Shown piece after piece: positions 50,018-59,833 of a stretch of 64,000 nucleotides of DNA. Every line of letters starts with the position of its first letter. Positions within the stretch are counted from its first letter, which is position 1. The stretch is from the NCBI RefSeq assembly GCF_005869935.1, contig NZ_SZQF01000002.1, forward strand, positions 62,001 to 126,000, read 5' to 3'. A program made the translations under genes and the position numbers. The notes under the pieces are model-generated. The model was not told the DNA's origin and searched no databases. It worked only from the letters and a program-made list of their open reading frames with translations. This stretch comes from Winogradskyella algicola (lineage in GTDB: Bacteria > Bacteroidota > Bacteroidia > Flavobacteriales > Flavobacteriaceae).

Positions 50018-50989
50018 ATGGCTAAGGTAAAATATTATTATGACGCTGAGACGCTTTCTTATCGTAAGATAAAGCGAAAAAAGCGCACAACATTTAAGTA
50101 CGCTTTTGTCTTTTTAGTAGCCTCTGCACTTTTTGCCTTTTTATTCGTCTTTATTGCAGGCCAATACATTGAATCTCCTAAAGAGCGTCAGTTGGCGCGA
50201 GAGCTTCAAAACATGCAAATTCAATATGAATTATTGAACAAACGTATGGATGATGCTATTGCAGCTCTAGAAAATGTTGAAGAACGCGATAATGCCATAT
50301 ACAGATTGTATTTTGAAGCTAATCCTATTCCTGAAGAACAACGACGCGCAGGATTTGGTGGTGTGAACCGTTATAAAAAATTTGAAGGCTATGACAACTC
50401 TCAACTTATTGCAGAGAGTAACAAACGCTTAGATATATTAGAAAAAGCTATTGTTGTACAATCTAAATCATTAGATGAAATTGCAAAATTAGCTGAAGAC
50501 AAAGAAAAATTTTTAGAAGCCATACCTGCCATACAACCCGTAAGAAATGAAAACCTTACGCGGATGGCTTCAGGTTATGGTTACAGAACAGACCCTTTTA
50601 CTAAAGCAAGAAAGTTCCATTTTGGGATGGACTTTACAGCACCAAGAGGGACACCAATCTATGCTACTGGAAACGGCATTGTAAAACGTGCAGATAATAG
50701 TTCTTCTGGTTATGGTAAACACATTCGTATAGACCATGGTTATGGTTATATATCTTTATATGCACATTTATATAAGTATAATGTACGTGTTAATCAACGT
50801 GTAAAACGTGGTGATTTAATCGGTTATGTTGGTAGTACAGGTCGTTCAGAAGCACCTCATTTACATTACGAAGTTTTTAAAGATGGTGAACGTATAAATC
50901 CTATTAACTTCTATTATGGCAACCTATCTGCAACCGAATTTAATGAATTGCTAAGAAAAGCCTCTCTAGAAAACCAATCCCTCGATTAA
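50018..50989 (+). CDS. M23 family metallopeptidase (LytM-type)
   Basis: The 323-residue protein has a basic cytoplasmic start, one transmembrane segment (about 28-48), a coiled coil (about 55-165) and a C-terminal M23 domain with zinc ligands His201 and Asp205 (FHFGMDF), catalytic His250 (LYAHLY) and His283 in HLHYE. It is an inner-membrane-anchored peptidoglycan endopeptidase or amidase activator. The MerR gene starts one base after its stop. Confidence 0.94.
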   Translation: MAKVKYYYDAETLSYRKIKRKKRTTFKYAFVFLVASALFAFLFVFIAGQYIESPKERQLARELQNMQIQYELLNKRMDDAIAALENVEERDNAIYRLYFEANPIPEEQRRAGFGGVNRYKKFEGYDNSQLIAESNKRLDILEKAIVVQSKSLDEIAKLAEDKEKFLEAIPAIQPVRNENLTRMASGYGYRTDPFTKARKFHFGMDFTAPRGTPIYATGNGIVKRADNSSSGYGKHIRIDHGYGYISLYAHLYKYNVRVNQRVKRGDLIGYVGSTGRSEAPHLHYEVFKDGERINPINFYYGNLSATEFNELLRKASLENQSLD

Positions 50990-50990
50990 A

Positions 50991-51320
50991 ATGCATATAG
51001 ATTTACCAGAAAAACGCTATTACGGTATTGGTGAAGTGGCTAAAGCTTTTAAAGTGAATGCCTCTTTAATTCGGTTTTGGGAAAAGGAATTTGATATTAT
51101 TAAGCCTAAAAAAAATGCTAAAGGCAATAGAAAGTTCACTCCAGAGGACATAAAAAATCTTAAGTTTATTTACCATCTTGTTAAAGAAAGAGGCTTTACG
51201 CTTGAAGGAGCAAAAACTCACCTAAAAGAAGAAAAGAAGCAATCGCTCGAAAAATTTGAAATTATTGAAAAGCTAGAAAGCATAAAAGCACAGCTTATCA
51301 AAATAAAAACACAACTTTAA
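50991..51320 (+). CDS. MerR-family transcriptional regulator
   Basis: The 109-residue protein begins with the winged MerR HTH: KRYYGIGEVAKAFKVNASLIRFWEKEFDIIKPKKNAKGNRKFTPEDIKNLKFIYHLVKERGFTLEGAK. The C-terminal helix (LEKFEIIEKLESIKAQLIKIK) would form the dimer coiled coil; there is no Cys effector site. It lies between the M23 peptidase (1 base) and LemA (12 bases) and is presumably cotranscribed. Confidence 0.93.
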   Translation: MHIDLPEKRYYGIGEVAKAFKVNASLIRFWEKEFDIIKPKKNAKGNRKFTPEDIKNLKFIYHLVKERGFTLEGAKTHLKEEKKQSLEKFEIIEKLESIKAQLIKIKTQL

Positions 51321-51332
51321 AACTTATCAATT

Positions 51333-51929
51333 ATGAAAAAATGGTTAATCCCTCTGATTGTTATTGCTATAATTGGATTTGGTATCTACCAATGGGCAGT
51401 TGGCATTAACAATACATCAGTAGAGCTAGAAGCAAATGCTAAAACAGCTTGGTCTAATGTAGAAAGTACTTACCAAAGAAGAAATGATCTTTATAGTACA
51501 GTAATTAAAACAGTACAAGGTGCTGCCGATTTTGAAAGAAAAACATTAAATGAAGTTATAGAAGCGAGATCTAAGGCTACCTCGATGAATATTAATGTTG
51601 ATGATTTAACACCAGAAAATTTAGAGAAATTTCAACAAGCCCAAAGTCAATTAAGTGGTTCTTTTAGCCGATTGATAGCTTCTTTTGAACGTTACCCAGA
51701 CTTAAAAGCTTCTCAGCAATTTAGAGATTTTCAAGCGCAACAAGAAGGCACAGAAAACCGAATCAACATTGCAAGAGATCGTTATAATGAAGCTGTAAAT
51801 AAGTATGATATATACACAACTAAATTCCCAAATAAACTTTTAGCAAGTTGGTTTGGTTTTAAAGAGATGGCTAGATATAAAGCAGATCCTGGAAGTGAAA
51901 AAGTTCCAGATGTAGAATTTAACTTTTAA
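51333..51929 (+). CDS. LemA family protein
   Basis: The 198-residue protein has an N-terminal membrane anchor (about 3-20) and the LemA helical bundle: VELEANAKTAWSNVESTYQRRNDLYSTVIKTVQGAADFERKTLNEVIEARSKA and LSRLIASFERYPDLKASQQFRDFQAQQEGTENRINIARDRYNEAVNKYD. In bacteria LemA usually sits beside TPM-domain proteins, as here. Its biochemical role is unsettled. Confidence 0.96.
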   Translation: MKKWLIPLIVIAIIGFGIYQWAVGINNTSVELEANAKTAWSNVESTYQRRNDLYSTVIKTVQGAADFERKTLNEVIEARSKATSMNINVDDLTPENLEKFQQAQSQLSGSFSRLIASFERYPDLKASQQFRDFQAQQEGTENRINIARDRYNEAVNKYDIYTTKFPNKLLASWFGFKEMARYKADPGSEKVPDVEFNF

Positions 51930-51940
51930 CCTTTCATAAC

Positions 51941-52378
51941 ATGCCACACATTGAAGATTTCCTAACACAGCAAGAAGAGCAGGAAATCATTGAAGCTATT
52001 CGTATTGCAGAACGTGAGACTTCTGGTGAAATCCGTGTACACATAGAACAAAAGTGCAACATGGATATATACGAACATGCCCTGGAAGTTTTTCATTACT
52101 TAAAAATGGACAACACAAAGGAACAGAATGGAGTGCTCATTTATGTGGCAGTAGACAATAAGGCCTTTGTTATTTATGGAGACAAAGGCATCAATGATAT
52201 TGTTGGTGAGGACTTTTGGAATTCTACAAGAGATAAGATTGTTTTTCAATTTAAAAATGGCAACTTTAAACAAGGGCTTATAGATGGTGTTATTGAAGCT
52301 GGTAAAGCTCTTGCTTTACATTTTCCTTGGAAACATGGTGATCATAACGAATTAGATAATTCAATTTCTAAAGGATAA
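51941..52378 (+). CDS. TPM-domain protein, soluble
   Basis: The 145-residue protein is a TPM (TLP18.3/Psb32/MOLO-1) domain: FLTQQEEQEIIEAIRIAERETSGEIRVHIEQKCNMDIYEHALEVFHYLKMDNTKEQNGVLIYVAVDNKAFVIYGDKGINDIVGEDFWNSTRDKIVFQFKNGNF. There is no signal peptide, so it is probably cytoplasmic. It is 11 bases after LemA and 8 before the second TPM gene. Confidence 0.93.
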   Translation: MPHIEDFLTQQEEQEIIEAIRIAERETSGEIRVHIEQKCNMDIYEHALEVFHYLKMDNTKEQNGVLIYVAVDNKAFVIYGDKGINDIVGEDFWNSTRDKIVFQFKNGNFKQGLIDGVIEAGKALALHFPWKHGDHNELDNSISKG

Positions 52379-52386
52379 AATGTAGT

Positions 52387-53238
52387 ATGCAGTTTTTAGT
52401 AAACAGTAAACAGTTAGCCCTAAGCTTAAAAGTGATATGCTTTTTCACACTTCTTTTTGCTTGCCAACTTATTGAAGCCCAATACGAAATTCCTCCTGTC
52501 CCTAAATTTCAAACAAGTGTTTATGACGAAATTGGACTACTAAGTACTGCTCAAAAAAAGAGTTTAGAAGATAAACTTATACGATATTCCGATACAACCT
52601 CAACACAAATTGTAGTTGTAATAATTAATTCTACAGAAGGAGAATATATAAATTATCTTGGTGCACAATGGGGCGAAAAATGGGGAATCGGACAAGAAAA
52701 GGAAGATAATGGCATACTTATTCTTTTAGCAAAAAACGATAGAAAAATCGCTATTAACACTGGTAAAGGTGTAGAACACTTACTTACAGATGCTTTAAGC
52801 AAACGTATAATCGATAGAGAAATTATCCCTTACTTTAAACGCAATGACTATTACGGTGGACTAAACAGAGGTGCTGATGTCATTTTTGAAGTCATGAAAG
52901 GTGAATACAAAAGCTCTAGAAAAAGTAACAATAGTGAGTTTCCGGTTGCTTTTTTCATCATACTACTTATCTTTTTTATAATTTTTATTATAGCTATCTC
53001 AAAAACACGAGGTGGTGGACGAGGTGGCAATAAAGGCAACCGAAGAGATGACGATGCCAGAAGTATCCTTGAAGCTATAATACTAAGCAATATGGGACGT
53101 GGGAGCTACTCTCGAGGATCATCTGGAGGAGGTATCTTTGGTGGTTCTTCTTCTGGCGGAAGTTTTGGTGGTGGAGGCTTTGGTGGTGGCTTCGGAGGCG
53201 GAAGCTTTGGTGGAGGTGGTGCCTCTGGTGGTTGGTAA
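52387..53238 (+). CDS. Secreted TPM-domain protein with Gly-rich tail (YgcG-like)
   Basis: The 283-residue protein has a signal peptide (about 15-31, ending IEAQ), a periplasmic TPM domain (YDEIGLLSTAQKKSLEDKLIRYSDTTSTQIVVVIINSTEGEYINYLGAQWGEKWGIGQEKEDNGILILLAKNDRKIAINTGKGVEHLL), one transmembrane helix (about 184-204) and a Gly/Ser-rich tail of about 50 residues (repeats of FGGG) ending GGW. This is the YgcG layout. The first 12 residues come from a GTAAACA tandem stretch. Confidence 0.93.
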   Translation: MQFLVNSKQLALSLKVICFFTLLFACQLIEAQYEIPPVPKFQTSVYDEIGLLSTAQKKSLEDKLIRYSDTTSTQIVVVIINSTEGEYINYLGAQWGEKWGIGQEKEDNGILILLAKNDRKIAINTGKGVEHLLTDALSKRIIDREIIPYFKRNDYYGGLNRGADVIFEVMKGEYKSSRKSNNSEFPVAFFIILLIFFIIFIIAISKTRGGGRGGNKGNRRDDDARSILEAIILSNMGRGSYSRGSSGGGIFGGSSSGGSFGGGGFGGGFGGGSFGGGGASGGW

Positions 53239-53259
53239 TTTTTATATTGTTTTAGATTT

Positions 53260-53769
53260 ATGCTTCAGACTTTAAACAGCAGGTTATTTATTCTATGTTT
53301 TATTTCTTTTATTCTATTGAATTGCAAGGAAGCTAAAACGAGTCTTATTACAGATACACCTAAAAACCTTAATGAAAATGTAGTTTATGATACTGCTGAA
53401 TTGTTTTCTAAAAGACAGCAAGATTCGTTAACTAATAAAATAATTCTTTTTGAACAGGAAACTATTAATCAAACTGTTATTCTAACTGTAGATTCTATCC
53501 CAAAACATATGAATATCATGGAGTTTGGTAAAGAAGTGTCAAATTCTTGGGGAATTGGCACTATGGAAAAAGATAATGGGCTGCTCATTACAATTTCTAA
53601 GTATGATAGAAAAATTGCTATCAATACTGGTTTAGGCACAGAAAAAACAATTTCAGACTATGAATGTAAAATCATAATAGATAGTATTATGATCCCTAAG
53701 TTTAAAGAAAACAAATACTATGATGGTGTTAACAAAGCTATAGACTCACTTTTTTTGTTGTGGAATTAA
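53260..53769 (+). CDS. TPM-domain lipoprotein
   Basis: The 169-residue protein has a lipoprotein signal (MLQTLNSRLFILCFISFILLNC, Cys22) and one TPM domain: VYDTAELFSKRQQDSLTNKIILFEQETINQTVILTVDSIPKHMNIMEFGKEVSNSWGIGTMEKDNGLLITISKYDRKIAINTGLGTEKTISD. It has no transmembrane helix or Gly-rich tail. It closely resembles the TPM domain of the preceding protein and likely arose from it by duplication. It ends one base before the convergent outer-membrane protein gene. Confidence 0.9.
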   Translation: MLQTLNSRLFILCFISFILLNCKEAKTSLITDTPKNLNENVVYDTAELFSKRQQDSLTNKIILFEQETINQTVILTVDSIPKHMNIMEFGKEVSNSWGIGTMEKDNGLLITISKYDRKIAINTGLGTEKTISDYECKIIIDSIMIPKFKENKYYDGVNKAIDSLFLLWN

Positions 53770-56547
53770 CTAGAATAAAAAGAAATCGTCATCACTAGTT
53801 TCTCCTTTTGAGCCCAAGCTATTAAACTTATAACTAAAACCTAGCATAAAGTATTGTCTTAAGACTGTACTTTGAGAATCTTGTATATAATCTTGCGTTG
53901 CTACACGTCTTGCATTGGTGTTTTGGTTAAGTAAATCATATACCTTTAAAGAAATCAAGCCTTTATCTTTAAGAATGCTATAGGTTAAGGATGAGTTCCA
54001 AAACCAAGCACTTTTTTGAAATCCTTCAGCAACGTCTGGATTATAATTAAATCTAATATCGTTTTCCCATTCAAACTTTTTGGGTAGATATGTTGCTGTT
54101 CTTAATCCTGCGTTATGGCGTGTAAAGTTTCTATCTTCAAAAGCATCAATATCATAAGAATTGTTAGATATATTAATCTCGTAATATGGCTTTATTTCCA
54201 TCACCTTATTCCAGATAAAATCCACTCCCAATCTAGGAGTAATTGTATTTACCCTACTTGCATATTGTACATCATTATTAAAGTTGATGTTTTTACTTCT
54301 GTTGTAGCGTGTCCGAAAGTTGAACTTTACAGATTTTAAGGTGTCTAATTTTATTTCTTTGCTATATGTCGCAGACACACCAAAATTAGAATTACCATCA
54401 ACATTCTCATACGTTGTTGTTCTTACTAAAGTCTCAGGATTTATAACCGTTTTAGAAACCACTTGATTATTTGTGAAATTAGCATTTATATTGGCATAAA
54501 ATCCTGTTCGTTTTTGCCAATCGAACCCATTATAACCTGCATAAAAACTATGTCTGTTTGAAGGCTCTAAGTTAGGATTACCAATTATAACACTTAGAGG
54601 ATTAGATACATCTGTAAATGCCTGTAGCTGTCTTAAAGCTGGCGGATTGTTTCTAAGCCAATAACTACCATAAATTGATGCCTTAGGGCTGAATCTATAG
54701 TTTACTCTATAACTCGCTTGTAAATTTTTGAATTGACGTTCTACATTAAACTGAGGACGTAATAAATCGTTATTTTCTAAGGTACGAATATTATAACCTA
54801 TATCTAATCTTGAATAGAATTTTTCTCCGCTATAGGTTGCACCAATTCTAGGTATACTTCTTGAATCTGTATATTCAAAATCGGTACTTAAGGCAGTATT
54901 AAAATCATCAAAACCTTGCGAAATCTCATTGTAATCAAAAGTGCTCTGTCTGTTATTCTCTTTATCTCTTGAATACTCGTACTCAAAATTTAGAAATAAC
55001 TTTTTAGCTATAATTGGTAGTCTATAGGTTAATTCTGTCGAAAAACCATAACTATCATTTACACCATCTGTAAACTGATCTCTTATTATTGTTTCAGGAT
55101 TTGTACCAAAAATCTCTGCTATCGAATTGAGAAAATCGTCACTTTCTTGCTTACTTACTTGTGTTCCTATCTCTGCCCTTATAAACGCACCTCTGCTTCC
55201 AAATCGTTTTGTTGCCGAGATATCTGCGGAAAAATCGCGAGCATAGCGTTCTACATCAGAATTAACCGAAGATTGATTGGTAAGCACAAAGTCTTCATCT
55301 AAGGTTTCGTCATTACTATTAAAAAAAGTTCTGGTTTTAGAATATCCAAACGAAGGCTCTATATTAAGTTGAAATGTAGAATCTGTTTCTATTTCAAATT
55401 CGAGATTTGCCGAATGGCTGTCTGTATCATTATTTGACTTAGATCTTGTATTTGTAAAAAACCTTGAGTCTGCCAAAATTGTCTCACGCTCTGTTAAGGT
55501 TTCATTCTCAGAATTACTAGAAGAATTAAAATAATCTGCCGAAACATCTACGGTTTCACCAATAACATCTGCATAATTTAACCCTGTACTTCTGGATGTT
55601 GTAATACCTTGCCCTCCACCAAAAGATCTGCCATCAAAGTTAAAAGAACCGTTGCTATTTATAGATATAGAATTAGCACCACCAAACATTTTATTTAACT
55701 CACCAAAACTGAATCCGGGTGAATTAATATTGTTTCCACCAGAAAGTACACTCAGTCGTCTGTCATTGTCAAAAAAGTTGACCATACCTGCGTACTCGTA
55801 GCGCTCATCTGTTCCTGCACCAGCAGCAACACGACCAAAAACACCTTTATTATTCTCTTCTTTTATGGTAAGGTTAATGGTTTTATTCTCGCTATTTCCT
55901 GCTTCACCAGAGAATGCTTCAGATTTGGTCTTAGTATCTACAATCTGAATTTTTTCTACGATATCTTTGGTTAAATTTTTTGTAGTAATAGTTGGATCGT
56001 CACCAAAAAACGGTTTTCCATTTACTAAAATCTTATTCACTTCTTTACCATTTACTGTTATCTTACCTTCTTCATCTACTTCTACTCCTGGTAATTTTTT
56101 TAAAAGATCTTCTACTGTAGCATCTCTCTTTGTTTTAAAAGACTTTACATTAAATTCTAGAGTATCTTTTTTTATGGTTATAGGGGCAGTAGACTTTATA
56201 AGTACTTCTTTGAGTTGATTATCTAACTGCATAGAGATAGTTTTTAAGTCTATTTTATCCTTATCAATATCTATTTTCTTTACATAAGTACCATAACCTA
56301 CATAAGAAGCAAAGAAATTAAGTTGATCATCAAAGGTTCTTCCTTCTACTTTAAAAAAACCATTTTTATCTGAAATGGTATAAGTAACAACGCTACTGTC
56401 CTTAATTCGTTCTAAGTAAATAGTTGCAGATTCTATGGGTAGATTAGAGTCTTCGGCGATGAGTGTACCTGTGATTTCAAAAGTTTTTTCTTGAGAGAAT
56501 ATAAAACATGTAAAGATTAGTGCAAAAACTAAACTTAGTTTTTTCAT
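53770..56547 (-). CDS. Outer-membrane beta-barrel protein with carboxypeptidase-like plug (TonB-receptor-like)
   Basis: The 925-residue protein has a signal peptide (1-18), a carboxypeptidase-regulatory-like domain (FEITGTLIAEDSNLPIESATIYLERIKDSSVV, about 23-105) and a plug-like region (LLKKLPGVEVDEEGKITVNGKEVNKILVNGKPFFGDDP, about 148-185). The C-terminal half is a large aromatic and polar beta-barrel of the PF14905-type outer-membrane family, with end motif LRQYFMLGFSYKF. No SusD partner is adjacent, so the substrate is unknown. Confidence 0.88.
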   Translation of the reverse strand: MKKLSLVFALIFTCFIFSQEKTFEITGTLIAEDSNLPIESATIYLERIKDSSVVTYTISDKNGFFKVEGRTFDDQLNFFASYVGYGTYVKKIDIDKDKIDLKTISMQLDNQLKEVLIKSTAPITIKKDTLEFNVKSFKTKRDATVEDLLKKLPGVEVDEEGKITVNGKEVNKILVNGKPFFGDDPTITTKNLTKDIVEKIQIVDTKTKSEAFSGEAGNSENKTINLTIKEENNKGVFGRVAAGAGTDERYEYAGMVNFFDNDRRLSVLSGGNNINSPGFSFGELNKMFGGANSISINSNGSFNFDGRSFGGGQGITTSRSTGLNYADVIGETVDVSADYFNSSSNSENETLTERETILADSRFFTNTRSKSNNDTDSHSANLEFEIETDSTFQLNIEPSFGYSKTRTFFNSNDETLDEDFVLTNQSSVNSDVERYARDFSADISATKRFGSRGAFIRAEIGTQVSKQESDDFLNSIAEIFGTNPETIIRDQFTDGVNDSYGFSTELTYRLPIIAKKLFLNFEYEYSRDKENNRQSTFDYNEISQGFDDFNTALSTDFEYTDSRSIPRIGATYSGEKFYSRLDIGYNIRTLENNDLLRPQFNVERQFKNLQASYRVNYRFSPKASIYGSYWLRNNPPALRQLQAFTDVSNPLSVIIGNPNLEPSNRHSFYAGYNGFDWQKRTGFYANINANFTNNQVVSKTVINPETLVRTTTYENVDGNSNFGVSATYSKEIKLDTLKSVKFNFRTRYNRSKNINFNNDVQYASRVNTITPRLGVDFIWNKVMEIKPYYEINISNNSYDIDAFEDRNFTRHNAGLRTATYLPKKFEWENDIRFNYNPDVAEGFQKSAWFWNSSLTYSILKDKGLISLKVYDLLNQNTNARRVATQDYIQDSQSTVLRQYFMLGFSYKFNSLGSKGETSDDDFFLF

Positions 56548-56640
56548 AGAGATTGATTGATGGTTAATGTAACAGCTAATGCTTTAACGCAATTAAAGCA
56601 TAAATCGTATGAATTTTCTTAAAAGAATAATAAAATTCAG

Positions 56641-56895
56641 TTAACGTTTTAATGCAAAGTGTCCCTTAAACGTTCTTCCGTCAGCTAAATTACAACCTGT
56701 AGCAATCTGAACAAAAATCTCATCTAAAGTTACTTCTCCTCCACTTATACTAATATCTGTAATTATAGGCATTGGTGCTTCGCCACAGTATAGTTGTTCG
56801 CCTTCAAAATCAATCTGCGGAGGACTCTGTGCCATACCAACAAAACAGTTAGCAATGCAAAACAACAAAAACCAGTATTGCACAAGCTTTATCAT
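56641..56895 (-). pseudogene. Truncated N-terminus of a T9SS/gliding-type secreted protein
   Basis: The 84 residues begin with a signal peptide (about 1-22) followed by PPQIDFEGEQLYCGEAPMPIITDISISGGEVTLDEIFVQIATG, which from memory looks like the start of very large type-9-secretion (type B sorting domain) proteins often found next to der. Here the frame ends after CNLADGRTFKGHFALKR, and no continuation is visible downstream in any frame. It is probably a deletion remnant; a real short protein cannot be excluded. It begins 15 bases after the der stop. Confidence 0.55.
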
Positions 56896-56910
56896 AGCAA
56901 AGTAAAGATA

Positions 56911-58215
56911 CTACTTTTTACGCATGTACACGCTTACTGGCACGCCTGTAAAATCAAAATGATCTCTTAATTGGTTTTCTAAAAATCGCCTGTATGGATC
57001 TTTTATATATTGAGGCAAATTACAGAAAAATGCAAACTGAGGCTGTGGAGTTGGCAACTGCATTATATACTTTATCTTCACATACTTTCCTTTGTAAGCA
57101 GGTGGAGGGTTGTGTTCTATAATTGGCAACAGTGTTTCATTTAGCACACTTGTTTTAATGCGTTTAGTTCGGTTTTTATAGACCTCAACAGCAGTTTCTA
57201 TAGCCTTAAAAATACGTTGTTTATTCAATACCGAAATAAATACTATTGGCACATCTGTAAAAGGAGCAATTTCTTGTTTTATATGCTTTTCGAATTCCTT
57301 GACAGTTTTATTATCTTTTTCAACCAAGTCCCATTTATTCACAAGGATTACAATTCCTTTTCTGTTGCGCTCAGCTAACCAAAAAATATTTTGTACTTGT
57401 CCATCAAACCCTCGTGTTGCATCTAAAACCAATAAACACACATCACAATGTTCAATAGCTCTAACACTACGCATTACAGAGTAAAACTCTAAATCTTCCT
57501 TTACTTTAGATTTACGACGAATACCAGCAGTATCAACCAGATTAAACTCAAATCCAAAACGGTTATACTTGGTATCTATAGAATCTCTTGTTGTACCTGC
57601 AATATCTGTAACGATATAGCGATCTTCACCTATTAAAGCATTTATAAATGATGATTTACCAGCATTAGGACGGCCTACAACAGCAAACCTTGGTAACTCC
57701 TCTTCTTCAATGTCCTCCTTTTCAGGCAAGGCTTCCACAACAGCATCTAACAGATCACCTGTTCCACTACCATTTATACTAGCAATGGTATAATAGTCAC
57801 CTAAACCAAGCGAATAAAATTCAACAGCATCCTCTGCACGTTTATTATTATCTACTTTATTTACAACAAGGAAAACAGGTTTTTCCACTTTTCGCAATAG
57901 TTTAGCCACATCCTCGTCCATACCAGTAACACCAGTTTCTACATCGACCATAAAAATGATAGCATCAGCTTCATCTATTGCTAGCTCTACCTGCTTATCA
58001 ATTTCGGCTTCAAAGATGTCATCGCTTCCCACTACGTATCCACCTGTGTCAATGATAGAAAACTCTCTTCCATTCCAATCGGTTTTACCATAATGACGAT
58101 CTCTTGTTACACCACTAACGGCATCAACTATAGCTTCGCGTCTTTTAATTAAGCGATTAAAAAATGTTGATTTACCAACGTTTGGCCTTCCTACTATTGC
58201 AACTATATTTCCCAT
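56911..58215 (-). CDS. der: Ribosome-biogenesis GTPase Der (EngA)
   Basis: The 434-residue protein has two tandem GTPase domains, the Der hallmark: [12 protein letters not shown] (about 9-20) with DTGGY and NKVD, and [12 protein letters not shown] with DTAGI and NKWD, plus a C-terminal KH-like domain. It acts in 50S subunit maturation. It has its own TACCTTTG -7 box. Confidence 0.98.
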   Translation of the reverse strand: MGNIVAIVGRPNVGKSTFFNRLIKRREAIVDAVSGVTRDRHYGKTDWNGREFSIIDTGGYVVGSDDIFEAEIDKQVELAIDEADAIIFMVDVETGVTGMDEDVAKLLRKVEKPVFLVVNKVDNNKRAEDAVEFYSLGLGDYYTIASINGSGTGDLLDAVVEALPEKEDIEEEELPRFAVVGRPNAGKSSFINALIGEDRYIVTDIAGTTRDSIDTKYNRFGFEFNLVDTAGIRRKSKVKEDLEFYSVMRSVRAIEHCDVCLLVLDATRGFDGQVQNIFWLAERNRKGIVILVNKWDLVEKDNKTVKEFEKHIKQEIAPFTDVPIVFISVLNKQRIFKAIETAVEVYKNRTKRIKTSVLNETLLPIIEHNPPPAYKGKYVKIKYIMQLPTPQPQFAFFCNLPQYIKDPYRRFLENQLRDHFDFTGVPVSVYMRKK

Positions 58216-58258
58216 AAATTTTTTATTTAATCTGCATTACATATCCTGTAAGCGGTAG

Positions 58259-58266
58259 CAAAGGTA
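58259..58266 (-). promoter_or_regulatory. -7 promoter box of der
   Basis: TACCTTTG on the minus strand, 44 bases before the der ATG. Confidence 0.55.
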
Positions 58267-58373
58267 GGGTTTAATTTTAGATTTACTATTTATGATTTCC
58301 GAATTCGGAATTGGAAATTCAGTTTTGAGTTTAACCAAGAAAATATGTACATTGGTTCTTATATCTTTTTGCA

Positions 58374-58895
58374 ATGGAACTTTCTAACGAAATTGTTTTA
58401 AGACCTCGATTTAAATTCAATGTTAGTCATAGCAATGAAAGCCTGCTGTCACTATTTGAAAAAGAAGGGAAAAGTCAATCTGAATTTATCGTGACTCGTG
58501 TTGATGACCATGTGTTTATAAAGATACCTAAAGCTAAGCAGCACTTTTGGTCTCCACAGTTACATCTTGAAATTAATGAGGATTATGACAATAAACAGCT
58601 AAGTACCATTTATGGTCTATTTGGTCCTAACCCAACGGTTTGGACCATGTTTATGTTTCTTCATTTTGCTGTTGCTGGTTTCTTTATTGGCTTTGGAATT
58701 TGGGCTTACGTTAATTGGTCTTTAGGAAGTAGTTTTGCCATACAACTTTTTGTTACCTTACTTATGGTAGTGGTATGGTTTGCTCTTTATTTTAGTGGAA
58801 GACTTGGTAAAAAAGCTGGTATGGAGCAAATGCATCAGCTACACCACTTTATGCGAGATACGTTGCGAAGTAAAGATATACACGCTATAACCTAA
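58374..58895 (+). CDS. Membrane protein, unknown function
   Basis: The 173-residue protein has a soluble N-terminal part of about 90 residues (RPRFKFNVSHSNESLLSLFEKEGKSQSEFIVTRVDDHVFIKIPKAKQHFWSPQLHLEI), two membrane spans (about 97-116 and 121-141) and a short C-terminal helix with HQLHHFM. I do not recognise the family. TATCTTTTTG ends only three bases before the ATG, so the mRNA may be leaderless. The gene lies between der and era and converges with era, one base apart. Confidence 0.72.
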   Translation: MELSNEIVLRPRFKFNVSHSNESLLSLFEKEGKSQSEFIVTRVDDHVFIKIPKAKQHFWSPQLHLEINEDYDNKQLSTIYGLFGPNPTVWTMFMFLHFAVAGFFIGFGIWAYVNWSLGSSFAIQLFVTLLMVVVWFALYFSGRLGKKAGMEQMHQLHHFMRDTLRSKDIHAIT

Positions 58896-58896
58896 A

Positions 58897-59778
58897 CTAC
58901 TTTTGGTTATAACCAAAACGTTTTAATTGTTTTTGATTAGATCTCCAGTTTTTGTTCACCTTTACATACAGCTCTAAGTGAATTTGCTTACCAAAAAACT
59001 TTTCTAAATCTTTTCTGGCTTCTACTCCAACACGTTTTAAAGCTGAACCTTTATGACCAATAATAATTCCTTTTTGCGTATCGCGTTCTACCATAATAAC
59101 AGAACGAATTCTGATGATATTTTCCTCTTCAAAAAACTCTTCAGTATCTACTTCAACAGAATATGGGATTTCCTTTTTATAGTGAAGCAATATTTTTTCT
59201 CTAATAGCCTCATTAACAAAAAAACGTTCTGGCTTATCTGTTAATTGGTCTTTAGGATAAAATGGTGGAGACTCTGGTAATAATTCAATAATTCTTTGAA
59301 ATACGTTCTTAACATTAAATCCGTTAAGTGCAGAAATTGGATAAAACTCAGCATTTGGCACCTTACTCTGCCACAGCTCTGCTTGTTCTTCTAGTTGTTC
59401 TTGATTAGAAGTATCTATTTTATTCAGCAGTAATAATACTGGTATTTTAGAGTTGGTAATTTTCTTAAAAAAGGCTTCATCCTTAAGTTCCTTCTCGCCT
59501 ATTTCTACCATGTAAATCAATACATCAGCATCTTCAAAAGCAGATTTCACAAAATCCATCATAGAGGCTTGCAACTCATAAGCTGGTTTCATGATGCCTG
59601 GAGTATCACTTAACAACATTTGAAAATCTTCACCATTGACGATTCCCAAAATTCTATGTCTAGTCGTTTGTGCTTTAGAGGTTATAATGGACAGCTTTTC
59701 TCCAACAAAAGCATTCATTAAGGTAGATTTACCCACATTTGGATTACCAATAATATTTACAAAACCAGCTTTATGCAT
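58897..59778 (-). CDS. era: GTPase Era
   Basis: The 293-residue protein has an N-terminal GTPase domain with GNPNVGKSTLMN (11-22), TTRHRILG (switch I), DTPGIM (G3) and NKID (G4), and a C-terminal KH type-2 domain with VMVERDTQKGIIIGHKGSALKRVGVEARKDLEKFF. It binds 16S rRNA and helps 30S maturation. Its -7 box is TACCTTTG. Confidence 0.98.
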   Translation of the reverse strand: MHKAGFVNIIGNPNVGKSTLMNAFVGEKLSIITSKAQTTRHRILGIVNGEDFQMLLSDTPGIMKPAYELQASMMDFVKSAFEDADVLIYMVEIGEKELKDEAFFKKITNSKIPVLLLLNKIDTSNQEQLEEQAELWQSKVPNAEFYPISALNGFNVKNVFQRIIELLPESPPFYPKDQLTDKPERFFVNEAIREKILLHYKKEIPYSVEVDTEEFFEEENIIRIRSVIMVERDTQKGIIIGHKGSALKRVGVEARKDLEKFFGKQIHLELYVKVNKNWRSNQKQLKRFGYNQK

Positions 59779-59793
59779 GTATTAAAATTTTAA

Positions 59794-59801
59794 CAAAGGT
59801 A
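59794..59801 (-). promoter_or_regulatory. -7 promoter box of era
   Basis: TACCTTTG on the minus strand, 16 bases before the era ATG. Confidence 0.6.
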
Positions 59802-59833
59802 ATATTATTAATGATGACATTTTAAAATAACGA

